Assembly (NCBI RefSeq): GCF_014174495.1
Contig: NZ_JACJHR010000028.1
Span: 45,089-109,088, forward strand
Direction of reading: 5' to 3'
Origin: Amycolatopsis echigonensis
GTDB taxonomy: Bacteria > Actinomycetota > Actinomycetes > Mycobacteriales > Pseudonocardiaceae
DNA: 64,000 nt
The notes beneath the pieces are model-generated. The model worked only from the letters and a program-made list of their open reading frames with translations. It was not told the DNA's origin and did not search any database. Shown piece by piece: positions 25,207 through 34,719 of this stretch (position 1 is its first letter; each line of letters starts with the position of its first letter). The position numbers were made by a program, and so were the translations under genes.

Positions 25207-25602
25207 TCACGGCGTCCCCCACGGGTCGCTCGCCCCGCCCGGCGCGACCGGCTGGACCGTGAAGTCCGGCCGGTCGCCTCGGCGGTACACGTACGCGTCC
25301 TGACCGGGTCCAATGCGCTGATCCTGAACCTGGGTGTGGCTGAGCATGAACTTCAGCACCTGCGGCGCCTGCCCGGCGTAGGCCTGCACGCCGAGGTAAC
25401 CGTTGGCCAGGAACGGCGCTTCCTGCCAGTTCTTGGGCAGCCGCCGCCAGAGCATCCGCGCATCCATCGCGACATCCCGGTAAGCACTACGCCCCGAAGC
25501 CAACCCCGGCGGCGCACCCTCCGCCGAAAGCCCGCCGATCGCCGCCGCCCCGGCGGCGATCGACACGGATCGGAGCACCGTCCGTCGCGACACTCCGACC
25601 AT
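25207..25602 (-). pseudogene. Relic of a secreted glycosidase (GH95-like), N-terminal piece
   Basis: 131 residues from the ATG at 25602, with GGAGG five to six bases upstream. A Tat signal (SRRTVLRSVSIAAGAAA) is followed by MLWRRLPKNWQEAPFLANGYLG, the opening of large actinobacterial fucosidase-like glycosidases, which are normally about 700 or more residues. Here the frame reaches only QVQDQR and then a short tail ending DPWGTP, one base from the stop of the FAD hydroxylase. No later glycosidase motif is present, so the gene seems to be internally deleted or cut off. A small expressed secreted protein remains possible. Confidence 0.6.
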
Positions 25603-25761
25603 GACGCCCTCCGGATTCATATTACGTTTCACCCTCGCTGGCGCGAGGTGAGCGGAATATATCCAGCCAGAGCAGGCGAAAGCCAAGATTGTTCACCCGG
25701 AAAGCCGCATAGACATCTAATGACTGGGAACAGGCGGGTGCGCGTTCAGATACGTGAAGTT

Positions 25762-25865
25762 CCGTGAGGGAACCTTGAGAGAATCAGCGCCCCCACGGCC
25801 CACCGGCCCGTCCCGTCCCGTGAGGGACCCTGCACGTACTCAGATTCCCTCAAAGTCCCTTCACG
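25762..25865. repeat. Imperfect inverted repeat, same family as 36870-36920
   Basis: Arms of 24 bases at 25762-25785 and 25842-25865 match at 20 of 24 positions in inverted orientation, 56 bases apart. Another ccgtgaggga half-site at 25818-25828 can pair with the right arm instead. The core words ccgtgaaggg and tgagggaatc recur in the palindrome at 36870-36920. Confidence 0.55.
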
Positions 25866-25989
25866 GGCAGCCGCTCCCCGCCGTCGCCGCAATGCACTCA
25901 ACGCCACATCGGTGCCCTAACCGCAGCCCGCGCACCCAACCCACCCCGCACCCACACACCCCCCGCACCCCGATACGAAGCCAAAAACG

Positions 25990-26046
25990 CGGCGCGGGGG
26001 TGCTTGTCAAGGCATCTTTCCCGCCTTGACAAACACCCCCGCGCCG
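25990..26046 (-). terminator. Strong hairpin after the M1 peptidase gene
   Basis: Arms of 24 bases at 25990-26013 and 26023-26046 pair at 23 positions around a 9-base loop, 74 bases beyond the peptidase stop on the minus strand. It is the strongest terminator-like structure in this part of the window. Confidence 0.7.
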
Positions 26047-26120
26047 TCGTCACACTCAGCTTCGGGGTGCCCCCACGCAACCCACAGCAATGTCGCCCCA
26101 GGCGACGAGCCGCCACACCA

Positions 26121-27482
26121 TCACAACGGCGGCAACGCAACCCTCTCCAACCACCCCGCGAAAAACTCCCCCAACGACCGCCCCGCGTAGGACTCCGCCA
26201 GCGACACGAACTGCTCCGTAGTCACCGCCGCGTGCCGGTTCTCCACCGCCCATGCCTTCACCAGCGCGAAAAACGCCGGATCCCCCATCTCGCCGCGCAG
26301 CGCGTGCAGCGTCAGCCCGCCTCGCTTGTACACCCGCTCGTCGAACATCCGCGCCACGCCGGGATCACCGATCGTCACGTCCGCCGGCTTCGCTCGCATC
26401 CGCTCGTACCACGCTCGGGCCAACACCTCCGCCGGTTCGCCGCCGGAAACCTCAGACCACAACCACTCGGTGTAAGTCGCGAAGCCCTCGTTGAGCCAAA
26501 TGTACTGCCAGTCCGCGACCGTCAGGCTGTTCCCGAACCACTGGTGCGCCAGCTCGTGCACCACCAGCCGCTCGTACGTGCGCTTGCCGTCCACGTGGTT
26601 GGCCCCGAAGATCGCCATCCCCTGCGCCTCGATCGGGTCGTCGAGGTCGTCATCGGTCACGACCACCACGTACTCGCCGAACGGGTACGGCCCGAACCAC
26701 TCCTCCAGCGCTTCCATCATCCGGCCCTGCCGGCCGAAGTCCCGCGCGAACGCCCGCCGCAACCGTGGCGGCACCGCGGCTCGCTGCACGATGCCGGTCG
26801 GACGGTCGGCCGTGAGCTCCGGAACCCAGGCGCCGTCGGACAATTCGAGGTCTTCGTACCGGCCGATCTGGACGCTCATCAGGTACGTCGAGGTCGGCTC
26901 CGGCCGTTCGAACACCCACTTCGTGGTGCTCGCCGACTGGTAGCGCGACACGAGATTCCCCGTCGCCGCAACGAGATACGGCGATGCCGTGGCCACCGCG
27001 AGCCGGTAGCTCGCCTTGTCCGCCGGATGGTCGTTGCACGGAAACCACGACGGCGCCCCCACCGGCTGGCTCGCCACCAGCGCGCCGTCGGTCAGTTCGT
27101 CCCAGCCGATGTCTCCCCACCGGCTGCGGACCGGCCGCGGGTTGCCCGCGTAGCGGACCTCCACCTGGAACTCGGTCCCGGCCGGCAGCGACCGCGCCGG
27201 TTTGACCTGCAGTTTCAGCCCGCGCCGCACGTACTTCGCCGGTTTGCCCTCGACCAGCACGCGCGACACCCGGAACTCGCCGAAGTCGAGCGTCAGCCGG
27301 GAAAGCGCCTGGGTGGCCTCGCAGGTCAGCACCGCCGTGGCGGACAACCGGTTCGGGCCGATGCGGTAGTCGAGATCGAGGTCGTAGTGCCTTACCCGAT
27401 AGCCGCCGTTCCCGTGCTCGGGGAGGTACCCGTCGCCCGAGGTGTCCGCTCCGGGCTCGGCCGCTTTCCCGTTCACCCGCAC
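26121..27482 (-). CDS. M1 family zinc aminopeptidase
   Basis: 453 residues from a GTG at 27482. The zinc site is HELAHQWFG (His309, Glu310, His313) with the third ligand Glu332 in LNEGFATYTEW. The usual GAMEN exopeptidase motif is replaced by QGMAIFG at about residues 287-293. There is no signal peptide. At 453 residues it is shorter than pepN-type enzymes (about 850), lacking the C-terminal helical domain, as in many actinobacterial M1 proteins. It should cleave N-terminal residues from peptides. It follows the Pls/PosA-like gene by 76 bases on the same strand, so a link to a peptide product is possible. The hairpin at 25990-26046 ends the transcript. Confidence 0.88.
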   Translation of the reverse strand: MRVNGKAAEPGADTSGDGYLPEHGNGGYRVRHYDLDLDYRIGPNRLSATAVLTCEATQALSRLTLDFGEFRVSRVLVEGKPAKYVRRGLKLQVKPARSLPAGTEFQVEVRYAGNPRPVRSRWGDIGWDELTDGALVASQPVGAPSWFPCNDHPADKASYRLAVATASPYLVAATGNLVSRYQSASTTKWVFERPEPTSTYLMSVQIGRYEDLELSDGAWVPELTADRPTGIVQRAAVPPRLRRAFARDFGRQGRMMEALEEWFGPYPFGEYVVVVTDDDLDDPIEAQGMAIFGANHVDGKRTYERLVVHELAHQWFGNSLTVADWQYIWLNEGFATYTEWLWSEVSGGEPAEVLARAWYERMRAKPADVTIGDPGVARMFDERVYKRGGLTLHALRGEMGDPAFFALVKAWAVENRHAAVTTEQFVSLAESYAGRSLGEFFAGWLERVALPPL

Positions 27483-27558
27483 CGAAACCCGCTTTCGCCC
27501 GCCGCCGTGATCTTTTCCAGGATGAGGCGCCGGGGCGGCGTCCGCAACGCTTCCGCCC

Positions 27559-30500
27559 TCACCGCCGCCAGGCCGAGATCGGATTGCCGAGCCAGCGCGT
27601 GTCCGCGGGAACCGCGTCTCCGCGCGTCACGAGCGAGCCCGGGCCTACCGTGGTGCGCGCACCGATGCTCGCGCCCGGCAGCACGATACCGTGCGGGCCG
27701 AGCGTCGCGCCCTCGGCGAGGGTCACCCGCGACATCGTCATGATCCGGTCGTGGAACAGGTGCGTCTGCACCACGCAGCCGCGGTTGATCGTCGCGCCGT
27801 CGCCCAGTTCGACCAGGTCGGACTCGGGCAGCCAATAGGTGTCGAGCCAGACGCCGCGGCCGATCTTGACGCCCATCGTGCGCAGCCACGCGGGCAGCAG
27901 CGGCGTGCCGCCGAGCGACCCGATCAGCCACGGCACCGCGAGCGCCTCGACGAACGTGTCGGCCAGCTCGTTGCGCCACACGAACGAACTCCACAACGGG
28001 TGGTCGATCTCGCGGAACTTGCCGACCAGCAGCCACTTCGCCGCGGTCGCGGTGAGCGCCGCGACGATCCCGGCGGCCAGCAGCACCGGCCCGGCCAGCA
28101 GCGCGGCGACCCAGAAGCCGCCCCACGCCGCCAGCGCCAGCAGCGAAACCGCGACGCCGACGGTGAGCGCGACCGCGCACATCACCGGAAGGATCCGGCA
28201 CAGCTCGACCAGCGCCCGCGCCGCCTTGAGGTGCAGCGGCGGCGTGTACGTGCGGCTGGTGTCGCTCTCCTCCACCGCGCGGCGCACCGGCAGCGGCGGC
28301 ATGCCCAGGTACGACGAGCCCTTCTTCGCCTTCGCCGGCGTCGAGGACAGCACCCCGACCAGCCCGCGCTTCGGCACCGAACGGCCCGGCGCGGTCATCC
28401 CCGAGTTGCCGAGGAACGCCTGCTTGCCGATCCGCGCCGGGGCGGCGTGCAGCCAGCCGTGGCCCAGTTCGTAGGTGGCGACCATGGTGTCGTCGGCCAG
28501 AAACGCGCCACTGTCCACTTTGGTCATCTTGGGCAGCGCGAGGACGGTCGACGCCTCCACGTTGCGGCCGACCTTCGCGCCCAGCAGCCGCAGCCACACC
28601 GGCGTGAACAGGCTGGCGTACAACGGGAACAGGCCTTCGCGGGCCATCCCCATCAGCCGCTCGGTCGCCCAGACCTGCCACGCGACGCGGCCGTGCACCG
28701 GGTGGTAGCCCTCGACCATGCCGACGCCGAGCGCGCGCACACCGGCCAGCACGAGCAGCGCGTACGTCAGGAAGTAGGCGACCGTGGCGACCGGCACGAA
28801 CAGCAGCGCCTGGCCCAGCGCAGCGCCCCAGTCAGAGGTGCCAGCGACCGCGTACCCGATCACCGCGACGCCCGGCAGCGCGGCGATCCCGGGCAGCAGC
28901 CCGAGGAACACCGAGGTCGCGCCGTACACCGAGGCCCAGAACCGCGACCGCGGCGGACGGCTCGACGGCCACTTCAGCGCGTCCTTGACGTCCGAGCGCA
29001 CCGCGGGCGAACCGGCCCAGCGCTGGCCCGCCGGAACCGCGCCGCGCACGGTCGCCCCGGCGGCGATCTCCGCGCCCTTGCCGATCCGGGCGCCGGGGAA
29101 CAGCGTGCTGCGCGAGCCGACCCGGGCCTCGGCCCCGATCCGCACCTTGCCGATGTGCACGACGTCGCCGTCGACCCAGTGGCCGGACAGATCGACCTCG
29201 GGCTCCACCGCCGCGCCACGGCCCAGCTTGAGGAAACCGGTGACCGGCGGCGGCGAGTGCAGGTCCACGTCCTTGCCGATGCGCGCGCCGAGCGCCTTCG
29301 CGTACGTCGTCATCCACGACGCGCCCGCGACGCTGTCCGCGCCGCTGAACTCGGCCAGCTTCTCGGCGGTCCACAGTCGCAAGTGGACGCTCCCGCCGCG
29401 CGGGTAGCTGCCGGGGCGGACCCCGGACAGCAGCACGCGCGCACCGCCCGCGGCGAGGGCGATGCGGCCCGCCGGGGTGAACAGCACCAGGTAGGCGAGC
29501 ACCAGCCACGCCCAGTTCAGCGTCGGCGCCCAGGAAACGCCCAGCAGCGCCAGCACGTTCGAGCAGGCGGCGGCGAGCGTCGTCCAGCGCAGCCCGACGA
29601 GGCCCATCAGCGGGACCATCAGCAGGGACTGCACGAGCCCGGCGCGGCGCGGCGTCGGCGCGATCTCGCGGCGCTCGGTCTCCTCGCCGCGCAGCGCGTC
29701 CAGTTTCGCGGCCAGCGCCCCGAGCTTCGGGTTCTGGTAGATGTCGCTGACCGACACCTCGGGGTGACGGGTGCGGATGCGCGCGATCAGCTGCGCCGCG
29801 GTCAGGCTGCCGCCGCCGTTGGTGAAGAAGTCGGCGCCGGCGTTGCTCACCGACACGCCGAGGATCTCGCTCCAGCCTTCCGCCAGCCATGCCTCGGTGG
29901 GCGACAATCCGGCCGCGCTGGCGTCCACAGTGGACAGCGGCCACGGCAGTGCGGCGCGGTCGACCTTGCCGGACGTGCGAGTCGGCAGGTCGTCGATCGT
30001 CGCGAGCAGCGGCACCAGCGCGGCGGGCAGCTGTGCGCGCAGCCGGGTCGCGGCGTCGTCCGTGTCGAGGGTTTCGCCGTCCTCCGGGACGATGTAGCCG
30101 ACCAGGACCTGGTTGCCCGCCTTGGTGCGGCGCACGGCCGCGGCCGCACCGCGCACGCCGGGCAGCGCCTGCAGCGCCGCGTCGACCTCGCCCAGTTCGA
30201 TCCGCCGGCCGCCGAGCTTGATCTGCTCGTCGAGCCGGCCGAGGAACAGCAGGCCTTCCGGCTCCGCGCGGACCATGTCACCGCTGCGGTAGGCGCGTTC
30301 CCAGCCCATCGACGGCAGCGGCGCGAACTTCTGCGCGTCCTTCTCCGCGTCGAGGTAGCGGGCGAGCCCGGCCCCGCCGATGACCAGTTCGCCGGTCTCG
30401 CCCATGGCGACCGGCTCGCCCTCTTCGTTCACCACGACGAGCTGCCAGCCGACCAGCGGCAGGCCGATCCGCACCGGGCCTTCGCCGGTCATCTGCGCGG

Positions 30501-31533
30501 CGCAGGCGACGACGGTCGCCTCGGTCGGGCCGTAGGTGTTCCACACTTCGCGGCCTTCGACGGCCACGCGCTCGGCCAGCTCCGGCGGGCAGGCTTCGCC
30601 GCCGAAGATGAGCAGCCGCACGTCTTCCAGCGCGTCCGCCGGCCACAGCGCGGCCAGCGTCGGCACCGTCGAGACGACCGTGATGCCCTGCGCGACCAGC
30701 CACGGGCCGAGGTCGACGCCGGTGCGCACCAGCGCGCGCGGCGCGGGCACCAGGCACGCGCCGTGCCGCCAGGCCAGCCACATCTCTTCGCAGGAGGCGT
30801 CGAACGCGACGCTCAGCCCGGCCAGCACCCGGTCGCCGGGGCCGATCGGCTCGTCGGTCAGGAAAAGCTGCGCTTCGGCGTCCACGAAAGCCGCCGCCGA
30901 CGCGTGCGTGACCGCGACGCCCTTGGGCTTGCCGGTGGAGCCGGAGGTGAAGATGATCCACGCGTCGTCGCCCGGACCGGGGCGGCCGGTGGCGCCGCTC
31001 GGCGTCCCGGCCACGGTGATTTCGCCGTCGGTGGCGATCGCCGCGACGCCGGCCTCGCCGAACACCAGCTCGGCTCGCTCGTCGGGGTCGTCCGCGTCGA
31101 CCGGCACGTACGCCGCGCCGACCGACAGGGTCGCCAGGATCGCGACGTACAGCTCGGCGGTGCCGGAGGAGATCCGGATGCCGACGCGGTCGCCGAGGCC
31201 GACGCCGTGCTCGCGCAGCTTGCGGGCGTACGCGTCGATCTCTTCCATCAGCCTGCGATAGCTCAGCGGGCCGGTGCCGTCGTCGAGCGCGGCGGCGTTC
31301 GGGTGCTTCTCCGCGGTCGCGGCGAGGATGTCCAGAAGGGTGCGTTCGGCCGCGGGAGCCGCGGTCTCGAACAGGGCCGGCGAGAGCGCGGCCTCGACGG
31401 CGAGAGTCAGGGCGTCGGCACTGCCGGAATCGGCGGTCAGCGTCACCGGGCCACCTCGGCGGCCGGGCGCGTTCCGGTATTCCGGAACGACGGGAACAGG
31501 GTCGAACTCTGGGCGCGCAAGCCCATCACTCAC
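27559..31533 (-). CDS. Pls/PosA-family NRPS-like synthetase with membrane C-terminus
   Basis: 1324 residues from a GTG. The adenylation domain spans about 60-535: IIFTSGSTGKPKG near 193-205, NTYGPTEATVV near 332-342, YRSGDMVRAEPEGLLFLGR near 415-433 and TSGKVDR near 520. A carrier domain follows with the phosphopantetheine Ser576 in NGGGSLTAA. The second half alternates membrane segments with hexapeptide-like left-handed beta-helix repeats (for example VRIGAEARVGSRSTLFPGA and GDGATINRGCVV). There is no condensation or thioesterase domain. This architecture matches the Pls/PosA group, which includes poly-epsilon-lysine synthetase, a membrane enzyme joining activated amino acids without classical condensation domains. 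The amino acid here is unknown. The M1 peptidase lies downstream. Confidence 0.85.
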   Translation of the reverse strand: MSDGLARPEFDPVPVVPEYRNAPGRRGGPVTLTADSGSADALTLAVEAALSPALFETAAPAAERTLLDILAATAEKHPNAAALDDGTGPLSYRRLMEEIDAYARKLREHGVGLGDRVGIRISSGTAELYVAILATLSVGAAYVPVDADDPDERAELVFGEAGVAAIATDGEITVAGTPSGATGRPGPGDDAWIIFTSGSTGKPKGVAVTHASAAAFVDAEAQLFLTDEPIGPGDRVLAGLSVAFDASCEEMWLAWRHGACLVPAPRALVRTGVDLGPWLVAQGITVVSTVPTLAALWPADALEDVRLLIFGGEACPPELAERVAVEGREVWNTYGPTEATVVACAAQMTGEGPVRIGLPLVGWQLVVVNEEGEPVAMGETGELVIGGAGLARYLDAEKDAQKFAPLPSMGWERAYRSGDMVRAEPEGLLFLGRLDEQIKLGGRRIELGEVDAALQALPGVRGAAAAVRRTKAGNQVLVGYIVPEDGETLDTDDAATRLRAQLPAALVPLLATIDDLPTRTSGKVDRAALPWPLSTVDASAAGLSPTEAWLAEGWSEILGVSVSNAGADFFTNGGGSLTAAQLIARIRTRHPEVSVSDIYQNPKLGALAAKLDALRGEETERREIAPTPRRAGLVQSLLMVPLMGLVGLRWTTLAAACSNVLALLGVSWAPTLNWAWLVLAYLVLFTPAGRIALAAGGARVLLSGVRPGSYPRGGSVHLRLWTAEKLAEFSGADSVAGASWMTTYAKALGARIGKDVDLHSPPPVTGFLKLGRGAAVEPEVDLSGHWVDGDVVHIGKVRIGAEARVGSRSTLFPGARIGKGAEIAAGATVRGAVPAGQRWAGSPAVRSDVKDALKWPSSRPPRSRFWASVYGATSVFLGLLPGIAALPGVAVIGYAVAGTSDWGAALGQALLFVPVATVAYFLTYALLVLAGVRALGVGMVEGYHPVHGRVAWQVWATERLMGMAREGLFPLYASLFTPVWLRLLGAKVGRNVEASTVLALPKMTKVDSGAFLADDTMVATYELGHGWLHAAPARIGKQAFLGNSGMTAPGRSVPKRGLVGVLSSTPAKAKKGSSYLGMPPLPVRRAVEESDTSRTYTPPLHLKAARALVELCRILPVMCAVALTVGVAVSLLALAAWGGFWVAALLAGPVLLAAGIVAALTATAAKWLLVGKFREIDHPLWSSFVWRNELADTFVEALAVPWLIGSLGGTPLLPAWLRTMGVKIGRGVWLDTYWLPESDLVELGDGATINRGCVVQTHLFHDRIMTMSRVTLAEGATLGPHGIVLPGASIGARTTVGPGSLVTRGDAVPADTRWLGNPISAWRR

Positions 31534-31661
31534 CTTTCGCGAGCGTCATTCGGGCTGGCCATCCGAATGAGGCGCCCGTAGCGACCGTCTACCTTACGCG
31601 GCAATGAAGCCGAGGTCGCGTCAGGGTAACGGCCGCGTGTCGGACGTCACCGTCCGCAGGT

Positions 31662-31711
31662 CCGGCAAGGGAATTCCCCGAAACCCGAGGCGGCGGGAAT
31701 TCCCTTGCCGG
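31662..31711 (-). terminator. Perfect hairpin after der
   Basis: The 17-base arm ccggcaagggaattccc at 31662-31678 is exactly inverted at 31695-31711, with a 16-base loop. It starts 8 bases past the der stop and separates the cmk-plsC-der genes from the synthetase gene. The remaining part of 31534-31661 is the likely synthetase promoter region with no gene seen. Confidence 0.65.
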
Positions 31712-31719
31712 GAAAGGAA

Positions 31720-33216
31720 TCAGCGGTTGCGGGCCGCTTTTCCGCCCGCCTTGGGCTTCTGCTTCTTTTCCCGGACGCGCACATTCACCCGAACGGGGCT
31801 GCCGGCGAAGCCGAACTGCTCGCGGAATTTCCGCTCGATGAACCGGCGATAACCGGCCTCGAGGAACCCGGTGGTGAACAGCACCAGCGTCGGCGGCCGG
31901 ATGCCCGCCTGCGTCGCGAACAGCACCTTCGGCTGCTTGCCGCCGCGCACCGGCGGCGGGGTGGCCGCGATGAGGTCGGACAGCCAGCCGTTGAGCTGAC
32001 CGGTCGACACGCGCTGGTCCCACGACGACAGCGCCGTGCGCAGGGCGGGCGCGAGCTTGCGCACCGCGCGCCCGGTGAGCGCGGAGATGTTGACCTTCTC
32101 CGCCCACGGCACGCGCACGAGGCCGCGGTCCAGCTCGCGCACCATGGCGTGCCGGCGGTCCTCGTCGACCAGGTCCCATTTGTTGAACGCGAGCACGCAC
32201 GCGCGGCCCGCCTCGACCACCATCGTCAGCACCCGCAGGTCCTGCTCGGTCAGCGGTTCGGAGGCGTCCAGCAGCACGATCGCGACCTCGGCCGCGTCGA
32301 TCGCGGTCTTGGTGCGCAGCGAGGCGTAGTACTCCGCGCCGTCGGCGAAGTTGACGCGCTTGCGCAGGCCCGCGGTGTCCACGAACCGCCAGACCTCGCC
32401 GTCCAGCTCGACCAGCGAGTCGACCGGGTCGACCGTGGTGCCCGCGACCGAGTCGACCACCGAGCGCTGCTCGCCGGAAAGCCGGTTGAGCAGGCTGGAC
32501 TTGCCGACGTTCGGCTTGCCGACCAGCGCGACGCGGCGCGGCCCGGCGGTCACCGTGCCGGCTTCGCGCGGCGCTTCGGGCAGCGCGGCCATGACGGCGT
32601 CGAGCAGGTCGCCCGAGCTGCGCCCGTGCAGCGCGCTGACCGGGTGCGGCTCGCCGAGGCCCAGCGACCACAGCGACGCGGTGTCGGCCAGCAGCCGGTC
32701 GTCGTCCACCTTGTTCGCGGCCAGCAGGACCGGCTTCTTCGAACGGCGCAGCACGCGCGCGACGGCCTCGTCGGTGGCGGTGGCCCCGACCGTCGCGTCG
32801 ACGACCAGCAGCACCGCGTCCGCGGTCTGCATGGCCATCTCGGCCTGCGTCGCGACCGAGGCCTGCAGGCCGGTGGCGTCGGGCTCCCAGCCGCCGGTGT
32901 CGACGAGCGTGAAGCGGCGGCCGGCCCAGAACGCGTCGTAGGCGACCCGGTCGCGGGTCACGCCCGGCACGTCCTGCACGACCGCTTCCCGGCGGCCGAG
33001 GATGCGGTTGACCAGCGTGGACTTGCCCACGTTCGGCCGGCCGACGACGGCGAGCACCGGCTGCGCGGCGGCCGCCCGGCCCTCGGCCTCGTCGGCCTCG
33101 ATCCGTGCGTCGAGCGCGGCGAACTCGGACTCGTCGGCCCACGTCCCGTCGATCTCGCCGAGACCGTCCACCGCACTGTCGGCGGCGTCAAACCCTGTCA
33201 TTGTTTCCCACTTCAC
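31720..33216 (-). CDS. der: Ribosome-assembly GTPase Der (EngA)
   Basis: 498 residues. Two tandem GTPase domains: the first P-loop GRPNVGKST near 58-66 with DTGG and NKVD; the second GKPNVGKSS near 232-240 with DTAG and NKWD; then a KH-like C-terminal domain ending in a basic tail (REKKQKPKAGGKAARNR). Der binds the 50S precursor and is needed for late large-subunit assembly. About 50 acidic residues precede the first GTPase domain, an extension common in actinobacteria. The GTG at 33216 directly follows the plsC stop; an ATG at 33201 is the alternative start. Gene order cmk-plsC-der matches actinobacterial core synteny. Confidence 0.95.
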   Translation of the reverse strand: MKWETMTGFDAADSAVDGLGEIDGTWADESEFAALDARIEADEAEGRAAAAQPVLAVVGRPNVGKSTLVNRILGRREAVVQDVPGVTRDRVAYDAFWAGRRFTLVDTGGWEPDATGLQASVATQAEMAMQTADAVLLVVDATVGATATDEAVARVLRRSKKPVLLAANKVDDDRLLADTASLWSLGLGEPHPVSALHGRSSGDLLDAVMAALPEAPREAGTVTAGPRRVALVGKPNVGKSSLLNRLSGEQRSVVDSVAGTTVDPVDSLVELDGEVWRFVDTAGLRKRVNFADGAEYYASLRTKTAIDAAEVAIVLLDASEPLTEQDLRVLTMVVEAGRACVLAFNKWDLVDEDRRHAMVRELDRGLVRVPWAEKVNISALTGRAVRKLAPALRTALSSWDQRVSTGQLNGWLSDLIAATPPPVRGGKQPKVLFATQAGIRPPTLVLFTTGFLEAGYRRFIERKFREQFGFAGSPVRVNVRVREKKQKPKAGGKAARNR

Positions 33217-33873
33217 CTACGGCGTGGCGAACCCGTGTTCGCCGCGCCAGTCGTCCAAAGCCTGTACGAGCGCCGCGAGCTGCGCGCGCAGCTCTTCGGT
33301 GCCCTGGTCGAGCCCTTTCCGGCCCGGACCGACCTTCAGCGCGAACGGCTCCCCGAAGAGGAGGTCCACGCGCGGCCGCCACCGCCGTTTGCCGTCGGCG
33401 GGCTTGCGCGTCCCGCGGATCGCGATCGGCAGCACGGTGGCTCCCGAAGCGCGCACGAGCCACGCCGCGCCGCGTTCGGCGGCCCCGACGTCGCCCTCGC
33501 CGCGAGTGCCCTCGGGGAAGATCCCGACCGCACCGCCCGCCTTGAGCACGCCGACCGCCGTGGTCAGCGGCGTCCGGTCGATCTCGCCCCGGCGGACCGG
33601 GATCTGGCCGATCGCCCGCAGGAACCGGCCGCCGATCCCCGTGAACAACTCCGCCTTGGCCAGGAACGCGCTGCGCCGCGGAAGCATTCCGATCACCAGC
33701 TGCGGATCGACGTTCGAGCTGTGGTTCGCGATCACGACGAGCGGGCCGTCGGCGGGCACCCGGTCGCGGCCGTGCACCCGGATCCGGAACGCCGGACGCA
33801 GATAATACCGGCCCGCCGTCCGCCCGATGTCGAGCAGGAGGCCGTTCGCCCCCTCGGGGAGGGCGCCGCTCAC
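33217..33873 (-). CDS. 1-acyl-sn-glycerol-3-phosphate acyltransferase (PlsC family)
   Basis: 218 residues from the GTG at 33873, which overlaps the cmk stop (GTGA). The H-x4-D motif is NHSSNVD near residues 49-55, the second motif FPEGTRG is near 123-129, and PIAIRGTRKP follows. These are the PlsC signatures for transferring a fatty acyl chain to lysophosphatidate, at the inner membrane face. The hydrophobic stretch near residues 12-26 could anchor it. The gene lies between cmk and der, whose start follows its stop without a gap, so the three are one operon. Confidence 0.88.
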   Translation of the reverse strand: MSGALPEGANGLLLDIGRTAGRYYLRPAFRIRVHGRDRVPADGPLVVIANHSSNVDPQLVIGMLPRRSAFLAKAELFTGIGGRFLRAIGQIPVRRGEIDRTPLTTAVGVLKAGGAVGIFPEGTRGEGDVGAAERGAAWLVRASGATVLPIAIRGTRKPADGKRRWRPRVDLLFGEPFALKVGPGRKGLDQGTEELRAQLAALVQALDDWRGEHGFATP

Positions 33874-34616
33874 CGGCTGACCCCGGCCTCGGCGGCCGCC
33901 GGTTCGGCCGGGCAGTCGCCGAGCAGCCCCCGCCCGCGGGCGAGTTCGGCCAGCGCGACGATCACCTGGTCGATCGTCAGCTCGGACGTGTCCACCTGGA
34001 CCGCGTCCCCGGCCGCGCGCAGCGGGGAGGCGGCGCGGGTGGAGTCGATCCGGTCGCGGCGCTCCACCGATTCCCGGGCGGACTCGACGCTCGAGGCCCG
34101 TCCCGCCGCGGAGTCCTGGGTGTTCCGGCGCGCGGCGCGGACCTCGGCCGAGGCGGTGAGGTAGATCTTGAGCGGCGCGTCCGGCGCGACGGTGGTGCCG
34201 ATGTCGCGGCCCTCCACGACGATCCCGCCGTCGTCCTCGACCGCGTCGGCGATCATCCGGCGCTGGCGGGCGACCAGCACCTCGCGCACCTGCGGCACGG
34301 CCGACACCGGCGACACCGCGCCGGTCACCTCGGGGCCGCGGATCTCGGCGGCCACGTCCTCGCCGGCCAGCCGCACGTCCGGCCGCTCCGGGTCGGTGCC
34401 GAGCGAGAAGTCGACGTCGTGCGCGAGCGCGCCGACCGCGTGTTCGTCGGCGAGATCGACCCCGGCCCGCAGCGCGGCGAGCGTGACGACGCGGTACATC
34501 GCTCCGGTGTCGAGGTAGCGGGCGCTCAGCCGTCCGGCGAGCTTGCGCGCCACCGTGGTCTTGCCGGTTCCCGACGGGCCGTCCAGCGCGACCACCCCAC
34601 GTAGGGCTCCCGTCAC
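33870..34616 (-). CDS. cmk: Cytidylate kinase
   Basis: 248 residues from the GTG at 34616, with GAGGAG seven bases upstream; the frame extends to 34646 without a better site. The P-loop is DGPSGTGKTTVARKLA (about 10-25), then YLDTGAMYR, the CMP-binding GPEVTGAVSPVSAVP-type insert near 100, EGRDIGT near 130 and a lid region ARRNTQ to ERRDRIDSTR. It phosphorylates CMP and dCMP to the diphosphates. It is first in the cmk-plsC-der operon. In Mycobacterium rluB is directly upstream; here four other genes lie between. Confidence 0.94.
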   Translation of the reverse strand: MTGALRGVVALDGPSGTGKTTVARKLAGRLSARYLDTGAMYRVVTLAALRAGVDLADEHAVGALAHDVDFSLGTDPERPDVRLAGEDVAAEIRGPEVTGAVSPVSAVPQVREVLVARQRRMIADAVEDDGGIVVEGRDIGTTVAPDAPLKIYLTASAEVRAARRNTQDSAAGRASSVESARESVERRDRIDSTRAASPLRAAGDAVQVDTSELTIDQVIVALAELARGRGLLGDCPAEPAAAEAGVSR

Positions 34617-34719
34617 CGATTTTCTCCTCACGTTCGTCCCGCACACCCGGTCCGGCTCATTCTGCCCGTAGCCGGTCCCGGCGGCTCAGGCGGTGCCCGC
34701 GGCGAAAGATCGGGCACTG

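Larger units (their letters stand above)
25603..26120. other. Gene-free spacer with hairpins
   Basis: These 518 bases hold no ORF I can support. Contents: a small dyad at about 25630-25652 (tcaccctcg and cgaggtga) beside an AT-richer patch, the inverted repeat at 25762-25865, a C/A-rich stretch at about 25885-25985, and the strong hairpin at 25990-26046. The relic gene promoter should lie near 25620-25700. Confidence 0.7.

Noticed and set aside
27691..31581. 1296-codon open frame on the plus strand
   Set aside because: It is antisense to the Pls/PosA-like synthetase, whose adenylation motifs are intact; the composition (Arg/His/Gln/Asp) is typical of a shadow frame.
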